Shown: piece after piece, positions 16,893-25,432 of the stretch
How positions within the stretch are numbered: position 1 is the stretch's first letter
Layout of the letters: every line of letters starts with the position of its first letter
Origin: Acidimicrobiaceae bacterium
GTDB lineage: Bacteria > Actinomycetota > Acidimicrobiia > Acidimicrobiales > RAAP-2
Length of the DNA stretch: 64,000 nucleotides
Reading direction: 5' to 3'
NCBI GenBank assembly: GCA_003170315.1
Contig: PNAH01000026.1
Coordinates: forward strand, 34,312-98,311
Position numbers and translations under genes: made by a program
Notes under the pieces: model-generated
What the model was told of the DNA's origin: nothing
Database searches by the model: none
The model's input: only the letters and a program-made list of their open reading frames with translations

Positions 16893-16913
16893 CAGTTCCA
16901 CTCTCAGATTGAC

Positions 16914-16943
16914 GTTTGAGGGGGCTTTCGGGCCCCCTCAAAC
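16914..16943 (+). terminator. Strong hairpin after the histone-like gene
   Basis: A perfect 12-bp stem (GTTTGAGGGGGC with GCCCCCTCAAAC) around a 6-base loop, beginning 21 bases after the stop at 16892. There is no T-run after it, so it is an intrinsic-type terminator of the actinobacterial kind or a processing hairpin. Confidence 0.75.
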
Positions 16944-16960
16944 GCTGTCCGGAAGGTCTT

Positions 16961-17185
16961 TCAGGTCCTCGGCGTGATCCACATCACGGGTCCGTAGGCC
17001 CCCCGGAAATCACGTGCAGGACTAGTCCCAGACGGCGGGCCTCTTCGCGGTGCTGGCGCGCGCAGCTGACTGGGGCCACCTCCAATCAACACCTCGAGTC
17101 CAGAAGCGAACAGAGGTCGGGGCCTGAGATCTTGGAGCGCCGAGATGATTGAAGACTTCCCTGAACGGCTTGGTCCATTGAGCAC
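16961..17185 (-). pseudogene. Possible fragment of a P-loop phosphotransferase (CPT-like)
   Basis: Read from 17185 it begins MLNGPSRSGKSSIISALQDL, a P-loop start resembling chloramphenicol phosphotransferase-like proteins (LNGPS-x-GK-S/T). The sequence after about residue 38 is low in features and probably frameshifted. Only the N-terminal 35 residues are convincing. Confidence 0.35.
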
Positions 17186-17235
17186 AATGAGTGACGCCGA
17201 AATCCTGCGATTCTGGACTATCTGTCCTCAACCGT

Positions 17236-17286
17236 CAACCGCCAGTGTGTGGTGGCAGAACGGTGGCGTCGGGCCTCCGACACCAA
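17236..17286 (+). repeat. tRNA-Leu-derived repeat, copy H
   Basis: CAACCGCCAGTGTGTGGTGG, then CAGAACGGTGGCGTCGGG, then CCTCCGACACCAA. It is one of the two best-preserved copies and the last one in this zone. Confidence 0.78.
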
Positions 17287-17293
17287 TGGTTGT

Positions 17294-17512
17294 CTATGAC
17301 TTTCTTTCGTGCTCATCCAAGTAGTTCCGCATCCCGACCGAAAGTGGGGACTTCGGCCACGGGGGGTCTTCATTGATCTTCGGGTGCCTTCTCAAGTACC
17401 AGTGCCTTGCGATGAAGGCCCAGAACAGTAGCTCAATAAAGCAGAGCAGAATCCACAGGTGGAGCATTCCAGAGGTGATGACGTAGGTGTGATGGTTAAT
17501 GATGAAGGTCAT
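17294..17512 (-). CDS. Small membrane protein
   Basis: 72 residues from the ATG at 17512, with one long hydrophobic helix (about 15-35: MLHLWILLCFIELLFWAFIA) and a basic, proline-containing tail (RHPKINEDPPWPKS). No family recognised. Its stop lies next to repeat copy H. The ribosome-binding site is weak. Confidence 0.45.
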   Translation of the reverse strand: MTFIINHHTYVITSGMLHLWILLCFIELLFWAFIARHWYLRRHPKINEDPPWPKSPLSVGMRNYLDEHERKS

Positions 17513-17862
17513 CGTTCGCCATAGTTCGCGCCCAGTCGAAACTGTCGCGGAAGTCGTTTGGCGTGCTTGGAGGAGACTCGGGCATTGCATCTGGGCATAC
17601 GCGAAACCCGGCTCGTGCAAGCAATGGCGCCGGAGAGCCGACACGTTGATATGCAGGTAGTGTCCGTGACAACCCTCCGTCAGCCCCTGCAACAAGAGGT
17701 CTAGTTCGGTTGACGTAGCGTTGTCAAGAGCGAGTGAGACCGTTGTGAATGCCCATTCGAGTTATGGGAATGATTGAGAGTCTTGGGCCAACTGTGTGAT
17801 CCGCGTTCGACATGGACGCCGTGGTGAGTCGATACCCTGGAACTTCGAAGGGGATAGGACCT
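17513..17862. other. Intergenic region
   Basis: Nothing recognised. Minus-strand reading here is Arg-rich and featureless. The right end must hold the promoter of the secreted FN3 protein. Confidence 0.4.
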
Positions 17863-19056
17863 ATGAAGCAAAACACTTGGCGTCACGGACTTTTCGCGGG
17901 GGTCGCACTCACGGCAGTGACGTTGACGATGTCGATGCCGGCGGGTGTGGCGAGCGCGTCGCCGTCGCGACCAACCGCGCCCCGGTCGGTGCACGCGATC
18001 GCCAAGACGGCGTCGGCGAGGGTCCGTTGGTCTGCACCGGCGTCCAGTGGTGGATCGGCCGTGAAGCGTTACGTCGCCACGTCGCATCCCTTGAGTCGAA
18101 GCTGCACCACCGCGCGAAAGAGTTGTGTCGTGAAGGGTCTTAGGGCTGGGTCGGTCTACACCTTCACCGTCGTGGCGAAGAACGCCGCGGGCGCGGGCCC
18201 GCGTTCACGCTCGTCCAACCGCGTAATGACCTCAGTCTCGATTGCTTCGTCGCGCGCCAACTACTTCGCGGCGACCAATAGGTTCAACCGGGCGCTCGCG
18301 AGTGCTCAAGCAGCAATCGCGACGTGGGACGCGAGCACGCCGTTGTCAACCGAGACGACCGACCTGTCGAATCTGCGAGCGACGTTTAGGGCCTTCACAA
18401 ACTCGCTTCGCAAGGACAAATGGCCCGCTGCTGCTCGAGCCGCCATTGCGTCGTACATCACCATAACGACCGCTCTCGGCAAGGACTACGTGGGTCTCGC
18501 GAGTGCGTCGTCGGCGTCGAATGCTGCACTGCTGGTGAGCACCTTCTTCACGGACGGCAATGAGGAAGCGCAGCGCGACTACAAGGTCCGCGCCGATCTC
18601 AAGATGACACAACTCATCACTGGGCCGGTGGCGTCAACGTCCACACCGGTAGCGATCGGAACTTCGCAGACCGTGCACGACTTTTACGGAGACGTACTGA
18701 CGGTGACGATGAGCCAGATTCTCGATCCCGCCACTGCCGGTACTGGTTCGGGCCCCCCCGACGCTGGCTACCGGTTCGCGGCGGTGAAAGCAGATCTTTC
18801 CAACACAAGCAGCGGTGATGTGGGGGGCGACGCCAACCTCGCAATGACGGTCCGCGGATCGGATGGCAAGACATACCTGGCCAACTACGGCACAGTTGCC
18901 GAGTGCACGAACTACAGCTACGGCGAAATCGACGTACCGGCTGGCGGCACCTCGACAGGCTGTGTTGTCTTTCAGTTACCGACCGGTGTCATAGTGCAAT
19001 CGGTGTCGTTCTCCTTGGACTCGGGCTATCTCGACACCGCCGTCTGGAACGCCTAG
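17863..19056 (+). CDS. Secreted fibronectin type III protein
   Basis: 397 residues from the ATG at 17863, preceded by AGGGGATAGG. The signal peptide covers about residues 1-33 (KQNTWRHGLFAGVALTAVTL, ending ASASPS). A fibronectin type III domain follows at about 35-125 (PTAPRSVHAIAK, VRWSAPASSGGSAVKRYV, YTFTVVAKNAAGAGP). A middle alpha-helical, Ala/Ser-rich part and a beta-rich C-terminal domain (about 265-395, DUF4352-like, with YRFAAVKADLSNTSSG) complete it. It is likely an exported surface or carbohydrate-associated protein. Confidence 0.75.
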   Translation: MKQNTWRHGLFAGVALTAVTLTMSMPAGVASASPSRPTAPRSVHAIAKTASARVRWSAPASSGGSAVKRYVATSHPLSRSCTTARKSCVVKGLRAGSVYTFTVVAKNAAGAGPRSRSSNRVMTSVSIASSRANYFAATNRFNRALASAQAAIATWDASTPLSTETTDLSNLRATFRAFTNSLRKDKWPAAARAAIASYITITTALGKDYVGLASASSASNAALLVSTFFTDGNEEAQRDYKVRADLKMTQLITGPVASTSTPVAIGTSQTVHDFYGDVLTVTMSQILDPATAGTGSGPPDAGYRFAAVKADLSNTSSGDVGGDANLAMTVRGSDGKTYLANYGTVAECTNYSYGEIDVPAGGTSTGCVVFQLPTGVIVQSVSFSLDSGYLDTAVWNA

Positions 19057-19365
19057 CTCGTGACGGTGGCGACGCCCGGCTCGTGCGCGACGGTTTATGG
19101 GCCGCGTCGGCAGGCGAGCGGCGCCGCATATAAATGCGGTCGATTCAGAGTTTCTTCCTGAATTTCATGCGTGGACGCGCCGGGCTACGTACCTGAAGTG
19201 CCTTGGTGTCTTTGGTGTCTTGTAGCGTGACAACTAACATGTTGTCAGTTCACTATTGGGAATCAGGTGCCGTGGCCGTGTCAAGCGTGCGACGATGCGG
19301 GATCTTTGGAGATGCGAAATCACGACGGATTACCGTGGCGCCTTCAAATAGTTCGTCGGAGGCAA
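19057..19365. other. Intergenic region
   Basis: Nothing recognised apart from a short hairpin (CCGCAT-ATAA-ATGCGG, 19,124-19,139) after the FN3 gene, a possible weak terminator. A longer in-frame extension of acpS upstream to 19,267 carries no AcpS features. Confidence 0.4.
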
Positions 19366-19776
19366 GTGAGTATTCTCGTTGGAATTGACGTGCAAGCAAT
19401 CGACGAGGTTGAAGCGTCCATCAAGGAGTTTGGAGCGCGTTACACCCACCGACTCTTCACCGACTATGAGATTGCAAGTTGTGGCGACGGTCGGGGAGCG
19501 GCAAGCGGCTTCGCAGGACGCTTTGCCGCGAAAGAGGCCGTATTAAAGATTCTTGAACTGAACGAGACCGTACCGCGCTGGAAGTCCATCGAGGTACGTC
19601 GATCGTTGGGCGGGCGACCCGAAGTCGCGCTCCAAGGCGCAGCCGCCAAGATAGCTCGATCCCAAGGGATCGAGGAGATCTTTCTCAGCATCAGTCATGG
19701 CGGTGGAATCGCTAGCGCAACGGTCATTGCTCAAGTGACTCAAGGTCGGATTGGAGCACGTAAGTGGGCGACGTGA
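19366..19776 (+). CDS. acpS: Holo-[acyl-carrier-protein] synthase, AcpS type
   Basis: Transfers 4'-phosphopantetheine from CoA to a carrier protein. The product has 136 residues from the GTG at 19366, with GGAGG three bases upstream (a tight spacing). It has the AcpS metal-binding residues Asp8 in VGIDVQAIDEV and Glu57 in GRFAAKEAVLK, plus the C-terminal SISHGGGIASATVIA. It overlaps the following ACP gene by 13 bases, so the enzyme and its likely substrate are made together. It is probably a dedicated copy; the housekeeping one should be elsewhere. Confidence 0.88.
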   Translation: MSILVGIDVQAIDEVEASIKEFGARYTHRLFTDYEIASCGDGRGAASGFAGRFAAKEAVLKILELNETVPRWKSIEVRRSLGGRPEVALQGAAAKIARSQGIEEIFLSISHGGGIASATVIAQVTQGRIGARKWAT

Positions 19777-20024
19777 ACGTCACAATTCGAGACGTGCTCG
19801 AGGCGCATGGTCGCTTACTGGTCTCATTGTCGAACTTGAGCGATGACGACGATCTCTTCGAAAATGGACTGACATCTCACGCTAGCGTCAACGTGATGCT
19901 CGCCATAGAGGACGCGTTCGACGTCGAATTCCCCGATTCGCTTCTGACGAAAAGTACGTTCGAATCGATAAAGGCAATTCGTGAAGCCCTGGAGTCGATG
20001 GGAGTCGAAGCTCCTTCCGATTAG
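19764..20024 (+). CDS. Free-standing acyl carrier protein
   Basis: 86 residues with the acyl-carrier four-helix pattern. The phosphopantetheine site lies in DLFENGLTSHASVNVML, where Ser38 sits in the motif as TSH instead of the usual DSL. It is acidic overall. The GTG at 19764 has GGAG seven bases upstream; a GTG at 19773 is an alternative. It overlaps acpS. The unusual residue before the Ser may reflect a special partner. Confidence 0.83.
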   Translation: MGDVNVTIRDVLEAHGRLLVSLSNLSDDDDLFENGLTSHASVNVMLAIEDAFDVEFPDSLLTKSTFESIKAIREALESMGVEAPSD

Positions 20025-20248
20025 AACCCCAAACGACGAAAGTCCGTTCCGCTAGCCGAGCGCAGTCCAGTTGTCGAGTGAACATTGTTTGGCACGCACT
20101 GTGAGTACAAATTGTGTTCCGCCGATTCAGTGAGTAAGTACTAAACAGTTGTGCTTAAAATGAGGTGGAAGATTTGCGAATTGGGATCTCCACGATCCAC
20201 CTTCGACATAAGCACCACTCCATAAGACACTGATGGTTGAAAACGGGT

Positions 20249-20980
20249 ATGCCAAACTCTGAAGAAATTGAGACATTTCTTGCTTCGATCTACCAAGGCG
20301 AGTTCGGTGAATCTCCTCAGATCGCGAAACGGCTTGCCAAGGTATTGCTCCATCCCGTGTTGACCTGGTCGGCGATTCGTTACGTCGCGCGGTTTCCAAT
20401 TGTAGATATCGGAATTGCGGACTCCGAAAAGTCAAAAGCTCGTTGGATGTTCCATTCGCGACGCCCCTGGAGCGTCCGCGGATACATCTTGTCCTACATC
20501 GAACTTCCATCACCGCTTCATCTGTATTGGCAAGGTACGCCAAAGCAAAACCTCAGAACGCGAACGAACCAAGCTCGCGCCGCTGGCTATACGGTCAGTG
20601 CGGTTGAATCAACTGAGATCAGCGGTGTACTTGCACAAGTGTTCAGAGGTAGGGGATGGGATGAGAACTACATAGAAGAGACGCTGCGTCGCCTGCCGAG
20701 TTCACTCGAAGAAGTCGTTTGTGTTGGTGTGTTCGACCCAAGCGAACGCGCTGTCGCATTTTGCATCGGCACTCAGGCGGGTCAAGTCGTTCGAACTTTG
20801 TGGTCCGCTGCTTCAGAAAGAGGCACGGTACGATGGCTTTGCTTTAGTGGATACGTTGAACAAGTAAACGCTAGAGGCGCGCGGTTCATCATAGAGTCCC
20901 CACCATGGGCCCACATCGGAGAAAACAAGATTTTCGCTGGACACTTGGGATTCACGCCTGCAAGAATTCGTAGCCGTTAG
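20249..20980 (+). CDS. GNAT/FemAB-like acyltransferase
   Basis: 243 residues from the ATG at 20249 (a TTG at 20237 is an alternative). The region around LYWQGTPKQNLRTRTNQARA, then VFRGRGWDENYIEETLRRLP, and the late CFSGYVEQVNARGARFIIES suggest a GNAT- or FemAB-type acyl transfer fold, as in exosortase-linked or polysaccharide-modifying acyltransferases. No exact family can be named. Lying between the ACP and a double hydrolase, it may use an acyl-ACP donor. Confidence 0.5.
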   Translation: MPNSEEIETFLASIYQGEFGESPQIAKRLAKVLLHPVLTWSAIRYVARFPIVDIGIADSEKSKARWMFHSRRPWSVRGYILSYIELPSPLHLYWQGTPKQNLRTRTNQARAAGYTVSAVESTEISGVLAQVFRGRGWDENYIEETLRRLPSSLEEVVCVGVFDPSERAVAFCIGTQAGQVVRTLWSAASERGTVRWLCFSGYVEQVNARGARFIIESPPWAHIGENKIFAGHLGFTPARIRSR

Positions 20981-21017
20981 GAGTCGGATTTATACTGGCA
21001 GTCCGAAGAGGGTCCCT

Positions 21018-22712
21018 TCAAAGCGAGTCGTTGGCGAAAGTCTCGACAACGTGCCGATCGAGAATTGTGATGGCACGGCCCCGACCTAGGGTGCTGAGAA
21101 AATCGTGGTCCAAACCTGGGACTATCACGACGTTTATATTCTTCGATGAAATCAGTCGACGACCGACGAGCGAGCCGACGACTGGAATCGTATTGAAGGG
21201 CGAAACATCGTTCGGTCCTAACAACAAAAGCATCTCCGAATTGTTTTTGACGAGCGCTGACTTTACCTTCGGAGAGAAGGCGGACAAGAGCACTAGCCGA
21301 GACATCCGTTGAATCATCTCGTCAATGCTCAGGTGGCGTTTAAGTATCTTGTCGAAGCGCTGCGCGAACGATCGAACTGTTTCTCGGTCGGAGTTTCTCA
21401 AGCGGTTTGCACTTCGAACGACGCCAGCGCCAATTTGAGGGTTAATCGCATAGACACCGCGGTTCTTAAGTTCCAACGTGGCTTCAAGAGCTACCTGTGC
21501 CCCGGAACACAATCCGATGAATACCGATTCGGCTGGATTCTCCGGGTTGAGGGCTCGAACTGCGTCGCCGACGTCGGAACGTAGAGTCTTGTCGAACACG
21601 GGTCGATCGGGTTGACCCGGAAACCAAGGGCTCTCGCCCAGCTCATCGAAGTCGAATCGAACGCACCGCAGGCCCAACCCAGCCCATCGCCGGGAGAGAT
21701 CAACCCACAGTCGTGACGGTCCCACGTGGTCTTCGTTGATGCCGTTCACCATCACTATTAACGGTCCTCGAACGTCACTCACAGGTTCGCTCACCATGCC
21801 GAACATTCTCTGAGTCCCTAGCTCCACGACTCTTTCTCGCACCGGAAACGCGATGGACTCATTCTTGATCACCGCGTCAAGCGATTGGGGGACGATCAAG
21901 TACTCAGACTGCTGTGCCTCAGGAGCTGTCAGCCAAGCACGAATCTTTGCGATCGCCGATGCTGGCTGCACCGAGTCGGGTAGCTCCGTATCCAGCAAAG
22001 GTTCTTGTTCACAGGTCGTTGCCCAATCGACATGTTCGGAGTCCCATCGCTGCCGAAATTCCTTCGAGACGTTTCGACTGTCTCGAATGACAACAAGTAT
22101 TCGTTCCGCCGATGGTCGCGATGCGGGATCATTCAAATTGAACTGACCAATTCGGTTCGCGACCTCGTCGCTCAACGGGTATTCCAACATCGTGGTCGAC
22201 TCGCCCAACCCAATTGTGGCCACGTGTCGCCGTAGCTTGCCGAGTGCTCTCAACTCGCGGACGTAGGTGCGCCCTGAATCGCAGGGGTCCCACATTACGA
22301 ACGACGTAAGACTCATATCGTTCGCTGAGGCGGCCGCTCCTAGGATGGTCGCACCCATACGCATGCCGACCGCCGAAACGGAAGAGATTCCCCACGAACG
22401 AAGTAGTTCAACACCTTGTTTGACTCCCTCAACCCACTCACGGTCGAAGCCGCCATCGTCCATCGAGCCGCTCGAGTCGCCCGTTCCGAAGTGATCAAAA
22501 CGTAGCGATACATATCCGTCCATTGCCAAATAGATCGCCAGACTTCGCAGCGCGCGCCGGGCAAGTCGCGACTCTCGACCGATTGGTGGGGACAGGAGCA
22601 CGCCCCCCTTCGTAGTTTCGCCGACGGGCGTCGTTAGCCGGCCGAACAGTGGCTGATCAGTCGAGCCAAACCAGAGGCTCCCTTCGCGGATCTGCCCCTC
22701 GAGCATCGACAT
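21018..22712 (-). CDS. Protein with two alpha/beta hydrolase domains
   Basis: 564 residues from the ATG at 22712 (a TTG at 22721 is an alternative). The N-terminal hydrolase domain (about 10-260) has VLLSPPIGRESRLARRALRS and LRFDHFGTGDSSGS, with the nucleophile elbow replaced by VGMRMGATI. The C-terminal domain (about 290-560) has VMVNGINEDHVGPSRLWVDL, VRFDFDELGESPWF and an elbow FIGLCSGAQVA with Ser. So only the second half has a normal G-x-S-x-G-like nucleophile. This resembles hydrolases next to ACP in polysaccharide or exosortase loci; a thioesterase or transacylase role is inferred. Confidence 0.68.
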   Translation of the reverse strand: MSMLEGQIREGSLWFGSTDQPLFGRLTTPVGETTKGGVLLSPPIGRESRLARRALRSLAIYLAMDGYVSLRFDHFGTGDSSGSMDDGGFDREWVEGVKQGVELLRSWGISSVSAVGMRMGATILGAAASANDMSLTSFVMWDPCDSGRTYVRELRALGKLRRHVATIGLGESTTMLEYPLSDEVANRIGQFNLNDPASRPSAERILVVIRDSRNVSKEFRQRWDSEHVDWATTCEQEPLLDTELPDSVQPASAIAKIRAWLTAPEAQQSEYLIVPQSLDAVIKNESIAFPVRERVVELGTQRMFGMVSEPVSDVRGPLIVMVNGINEDHVGPSRLWVDLSRRWAGLGLRCVRFDFDELGESPWFPGQPDRPVFDKTLRSDVGDAVRALNPENPAESVFIGLCSGAQVALEATLELKNRGVYAINPQIGAGVVRSANRLRNSDRETVRSFAQRFDKILKRHLSIDEMIQRMSRLVLLSAFSPKVKSALVKNNSEMLLLLGPNDVSPFNTIPVVGSLVGRRLISSKNINVVIVPGLDHDFLSTLGRGRAITILDRHVVETFANDSL

Positions 22713-22848
22713 CGCTAACAAATCCCCAGCGGAGAGATGTACTCGACTGAAGGCCGACCGTTCTGAAACTTTTCAGACCCTGAATTCGCGAGGAAGTTCG
22801 AAGACGAGTTGACCAGCGGGTTGTGCACAATATCGTGCAGCCAGTTAT

Positions 22849-24033
22849 TCACTTTGAGGCGACGGCGTCGCGCGCCGCTGCACCGTCACGAAGCAGGGGC
22901 ACGAGACGCCTGCCAAAGTCAATTGCATCCGCCAGTGGATCGAAACCCTTGAGCAACAATGTGGTGATACCGAGGTCGCAGTAGCGCAGCATCGCCTCAG
23001 CAACCTGCGTTGGCGTACCGACCAGGGCGGTCGAGTTTCCGGCCGCGCCCGTGAGGTTGGCCACTTTCATCCAGAGTCGCTCGTCGTACACGTCCTTGTC
23101 GGCGGACATCTGAATTAACCGTTTGCGCCCGACGGATGTCGTTCCACTGGTCGCACGGTCGACGGAAAAGGTGGCGTTGCGCTGGCCGCCGAGGCCCGCA
23201 TAGGTGTCTTCGCGGCCTTTCATACGTTCCTTTGCTAGTTCGATCCGTGCCGCTGTCTCCGCGGCGATCCACTCCGCTTTTTCCCACGCCTCGTCTTCGG
23301 TGTCAGCGATGATTGGCCGTAGTGACAGGCTGTAGCGCAGCGTGCGACCGACTTTTGCCGCGGCGTTGTTGATAGTTTCCATGCGAGCGGCGACTTGATC
23401 ACGAGGCTCTCCCCAGAATGCATATACGTCCGCTTCCGCCGCGCCGACTTCGATCGCGGGCGCAGAAGCGCCAGCGAAATAGAAGGGAATGCCCTCTGGG
23501 GTGGCCGGCTTCACCGAACTAAAGGCGTTCTCGTAGTGGTAGAACTCTCCTTTGTAGTCAAAGGGTGCGTCCTCACGCCAGAGACGGCGCGCGACCGCCA
23601 TCATTTCGCGAGTTCGTCGATAGCGCGTGTCGTGCGGAACGAAGTCGCCCTCTCGACGCTGGTCCGCCTCATCGCCGCCGGTGATGAAGTGGATGGCGAT
23701 CCTCCCACCTCCGGTGAGGTGATCAAGAGTGGCCGCCATTCGAGCCAACACCACCGGCTGGATAAAACCAGGACGTTGGGCCACCAGTACTTTCAGTCTC
23801 TTCGTGCAGTTGAGCACCGTGCTGGCGACGGCCCAACCCTCGGGCCCGACGGCTCCGTATCCCACCAGGACGCGGTCGAAGCCCGCGTCCTGGTGAGCCT
23901 GCGAGATGTCGATCAGATAGTTGGGATCGATCACGGGACCGTCCATCCAGTCGACGACGGGACCATCCACCAGGGGCCCCTTTATTTCCGAAGCGTCCCT
24001 CGTGCCCACCATGCCTATGATCTCGACTGGCAT
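22849..24033 (-). CDS. LLM-class flavin-dependent alkanesulfonate-type monooxygenase
   Basis: 394 residues from the ATG at 24033; an ATG-like start at 24063 adds ten residues. The flavin-dependent TIM-barrel pattern includes LTGGGRIAIHFITGGDEADQ, FYFAGASAPAIEVGAAEADV and LVGTPTQVAEAMLRYCDLGI. The overall layout matches SsuD-type enzymes that release sulfite from sulfonates using FMNH2. In this family a flavin reductase is needed; none is next to it. Divergent to the ATP-grasp gene. Sulfonate use is a family inference. Confidence 0.82.
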   Translation of the reverse strand: MPVEIIGMVGTRDASEIKGPLVDGPVVDWMDGPVIDPNYLIDISQAHQDAGFDRVLVGYGAVGPEGWAVASTVLNCTKRLKVLVAQRPGFIQPVVLARMAATLDHLTGGGRIAIHFITGGDEADQRREGDFVPHDTRYRRTREMMAVARRLWREDAPFDYKGEFYHYENAFSSVKPATPEGIPFYFAGASAPAIEVGAAEADVYAFWGEPRDQVAARMETINNAAAKVGRTLRYSLSLRPIIADTEDEAWEKAEWIAAETAARIELAKERMKGREDTYAGLGGQRNATFSVDRATSGTTSVGRKRLIQMSADKDVYDERLWMKVANLTGAAGNSTALVGTPTQVAEAMLRYCDLGITTLLLKGFDPLADAIDFGRRLVPLLRDGAAARDAVASK

Positions 24034-24136
24034 CGCCTCGCGTCCTTCCGTCTCTGTCGCCAAAACCGGCGCTTAGAGCTTCGCAACCAGTGTTTGTCTT
24101 TAATCGAACGCCCAGTTGAACGCTAACATCCGGTTC

Positions 24137-25432
24137 ATGCCTGGGGACACGGTTGATGAATCGACCAGCGAGAAGCGGCCCCTTGTGGCCGTGGGATACG
24201 GACCCCGTTGTGTACCGGTCATGCAACTCACCGAGGCCGCTGCTGGTCTCTGTGAGTTGCTCTGGCTGATTGACGGGTCCATACCCGAGATGCGCCAGAT
24301 GACTGAACTCTTGCACCGATTTGGGCCAGTGGTGGACATCGATGGACTTCGGGTCGATCAGATCCTCGAAGAGCTGTCCTCGCCGTATCGACCCGTGGGG
24401 ATTGTCACGTACTTGGACGCCAATATGTCAACGTTCGCGCACGTCGCCGAGGCACTCGGTCTTCCTTTTCACTCCGTCGCCACGTCCATTGCGCTGACCG
24501 ACAAGACTGTTCAGAGGCAGACATTGAGGGATGCTGGCCTCTCGATGCCAACTTCCTTCGCGATTTCTCCTGATCAACCTGAGACGAGCCCGGTCGCCAT
24601 TGAGTCCGAGGTCGGCTGGCCCGCAGTCCTGAAGCCACGTTCGGCCCAGGGCAGCCGCTACACCTTTTTCGTGAAGGACGAACGGGACCTCATCGGGTTT
24701 CTTCGAGCGCTGGGGCCCACGCGCCCCGACATGGTTCTCGAGTCGTATCTCGCCGACGATCCGGAACGAGATGGCCAGCCCTTCGCCGACTACGTGTCCG
24801 TCGAAAGTGTTGTTGCGAATCGGGTCATTAGCCACTTGGCGTTGACGGGTCGATTTCCTCTCGCAGAAAACTTTCGCGAGACTGGTTTTTTCATTCCCGC
24901 CGACTTAAATGATGCAGACCAAGTAGCTGTTCAGGCTCTCGCAACATCCGCCATCGAGGCGCTTGGCGTGACGACTGGATGCCTGCACACCGAGATTAAG
25001 TTCACGCCTGACGGTCCTCGGATCATCGAGGTCAACGGTCGTGTCGGAGGCGGCGTCCCCGAAATGCTCTATCGCGCAGCGGGGGTCGCGTTGGTAGAGG
25101 TCACCCTGCGGGTAGCGCTTGGAGAAGCTGTTCATGTCGAGGGTCCCGTCGCAACGGAGCGCATTGGTTACCGGTTCTTCTTGCAGCCACCTCCCTTGTC
25201 AGCCACCGTCGAAGCGATCAATGGCATCGATGCCGTGACCGACTATCCGGGAGTAGACACAATTACGGTGCATCAGAGCCCTGGGGCGGTCCTTGACTGG
25301 AAGGACGGATCGCGCAATCACATCATGGCGGTAGTCGGATCCGCCGCTGACTACGACGAGTTGCGAGCTGTCGATCAACTACTTAATCATGAGGTTACGG
25401 TCACGTACGCCAACGTGAGCCACGACGGGTGA
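24137..25432 (+). CDS. ATP-grasp ligase
   Basis: 431 residues from the ATG at 24137 (a TTG at 24116 is an alternative; neither has a good ribosome-binding site, so leaderless expression is possible). The ATP-grasp domain spans about 110-330: WPAVLKPRSAQGSRYTFFVK, MVLESYLADDP, and the metal-binding TEIKFTPDGPRIIEVNGRVG with G-G-G-V-P after it. This matches amino acid or dipeptide ligases of the carnosine-synthase-like type. It joins a carboxylate, via acyl phosphate, to an amine. Its stop overlaps the MetA-like gene as GTGA. Confidence 0.83.
   Translation: MPGDTVDESTSEKRPLVAVGYGPRCVPVMQLTEAAAGLCELLWLIDGSIPEMRQMTELLHRFGPVVDIDGLRVDQILEELSSPYRPVGIVTYLDANMSTFAHVAEALGLPFHSVATSIALTDKTVQRQTLRDAGLSMPTSFAISPDQPETSPVAIESEVGWPAVLKPRSAQGSRYTFFVKDERDLIGFLRALGPTRPDMVLESYLADDPERDGQPFADYVSVESVVANRVISHLALTGRFPLAENFRETGFFIPADLNDADQVAVQALATSAIEALGVTTGCLHTEIKFTPDGPRIIEVNGRVGGGVPEMLYRAAGVALVEVTLRVALGEAVHVEGPVATERIGYRFFLQPPPLSATVEAINGIDAVTDYPGVDTITVHQSPGAVLDWKDGSRNHIMAVVGSAADYDELRAVDQLLNHEVTVTYANVSHDG

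Noticed and set aside
16569-16901. Leu-rich repeated open frame opposite the histone-like gene
   Set aside because: It is the antisense reading of the 54-bp repeats; the plus strand has the ribosome-binding site and terminator.
9439-17286. Repeats as integron attC sites
   Set aside because: Although units are cassette-like, the repeats lack the attC pattern of paired R and L boxes with GTTRRRY, and no integron integrase is present. The match to tRNA-Leu explains the right end better.
6650-17286. Repeats as a CRISPR array
   Set aside because: Spacing is hundreds to thousands of bases, copies are diverged, and there are no cas genes.
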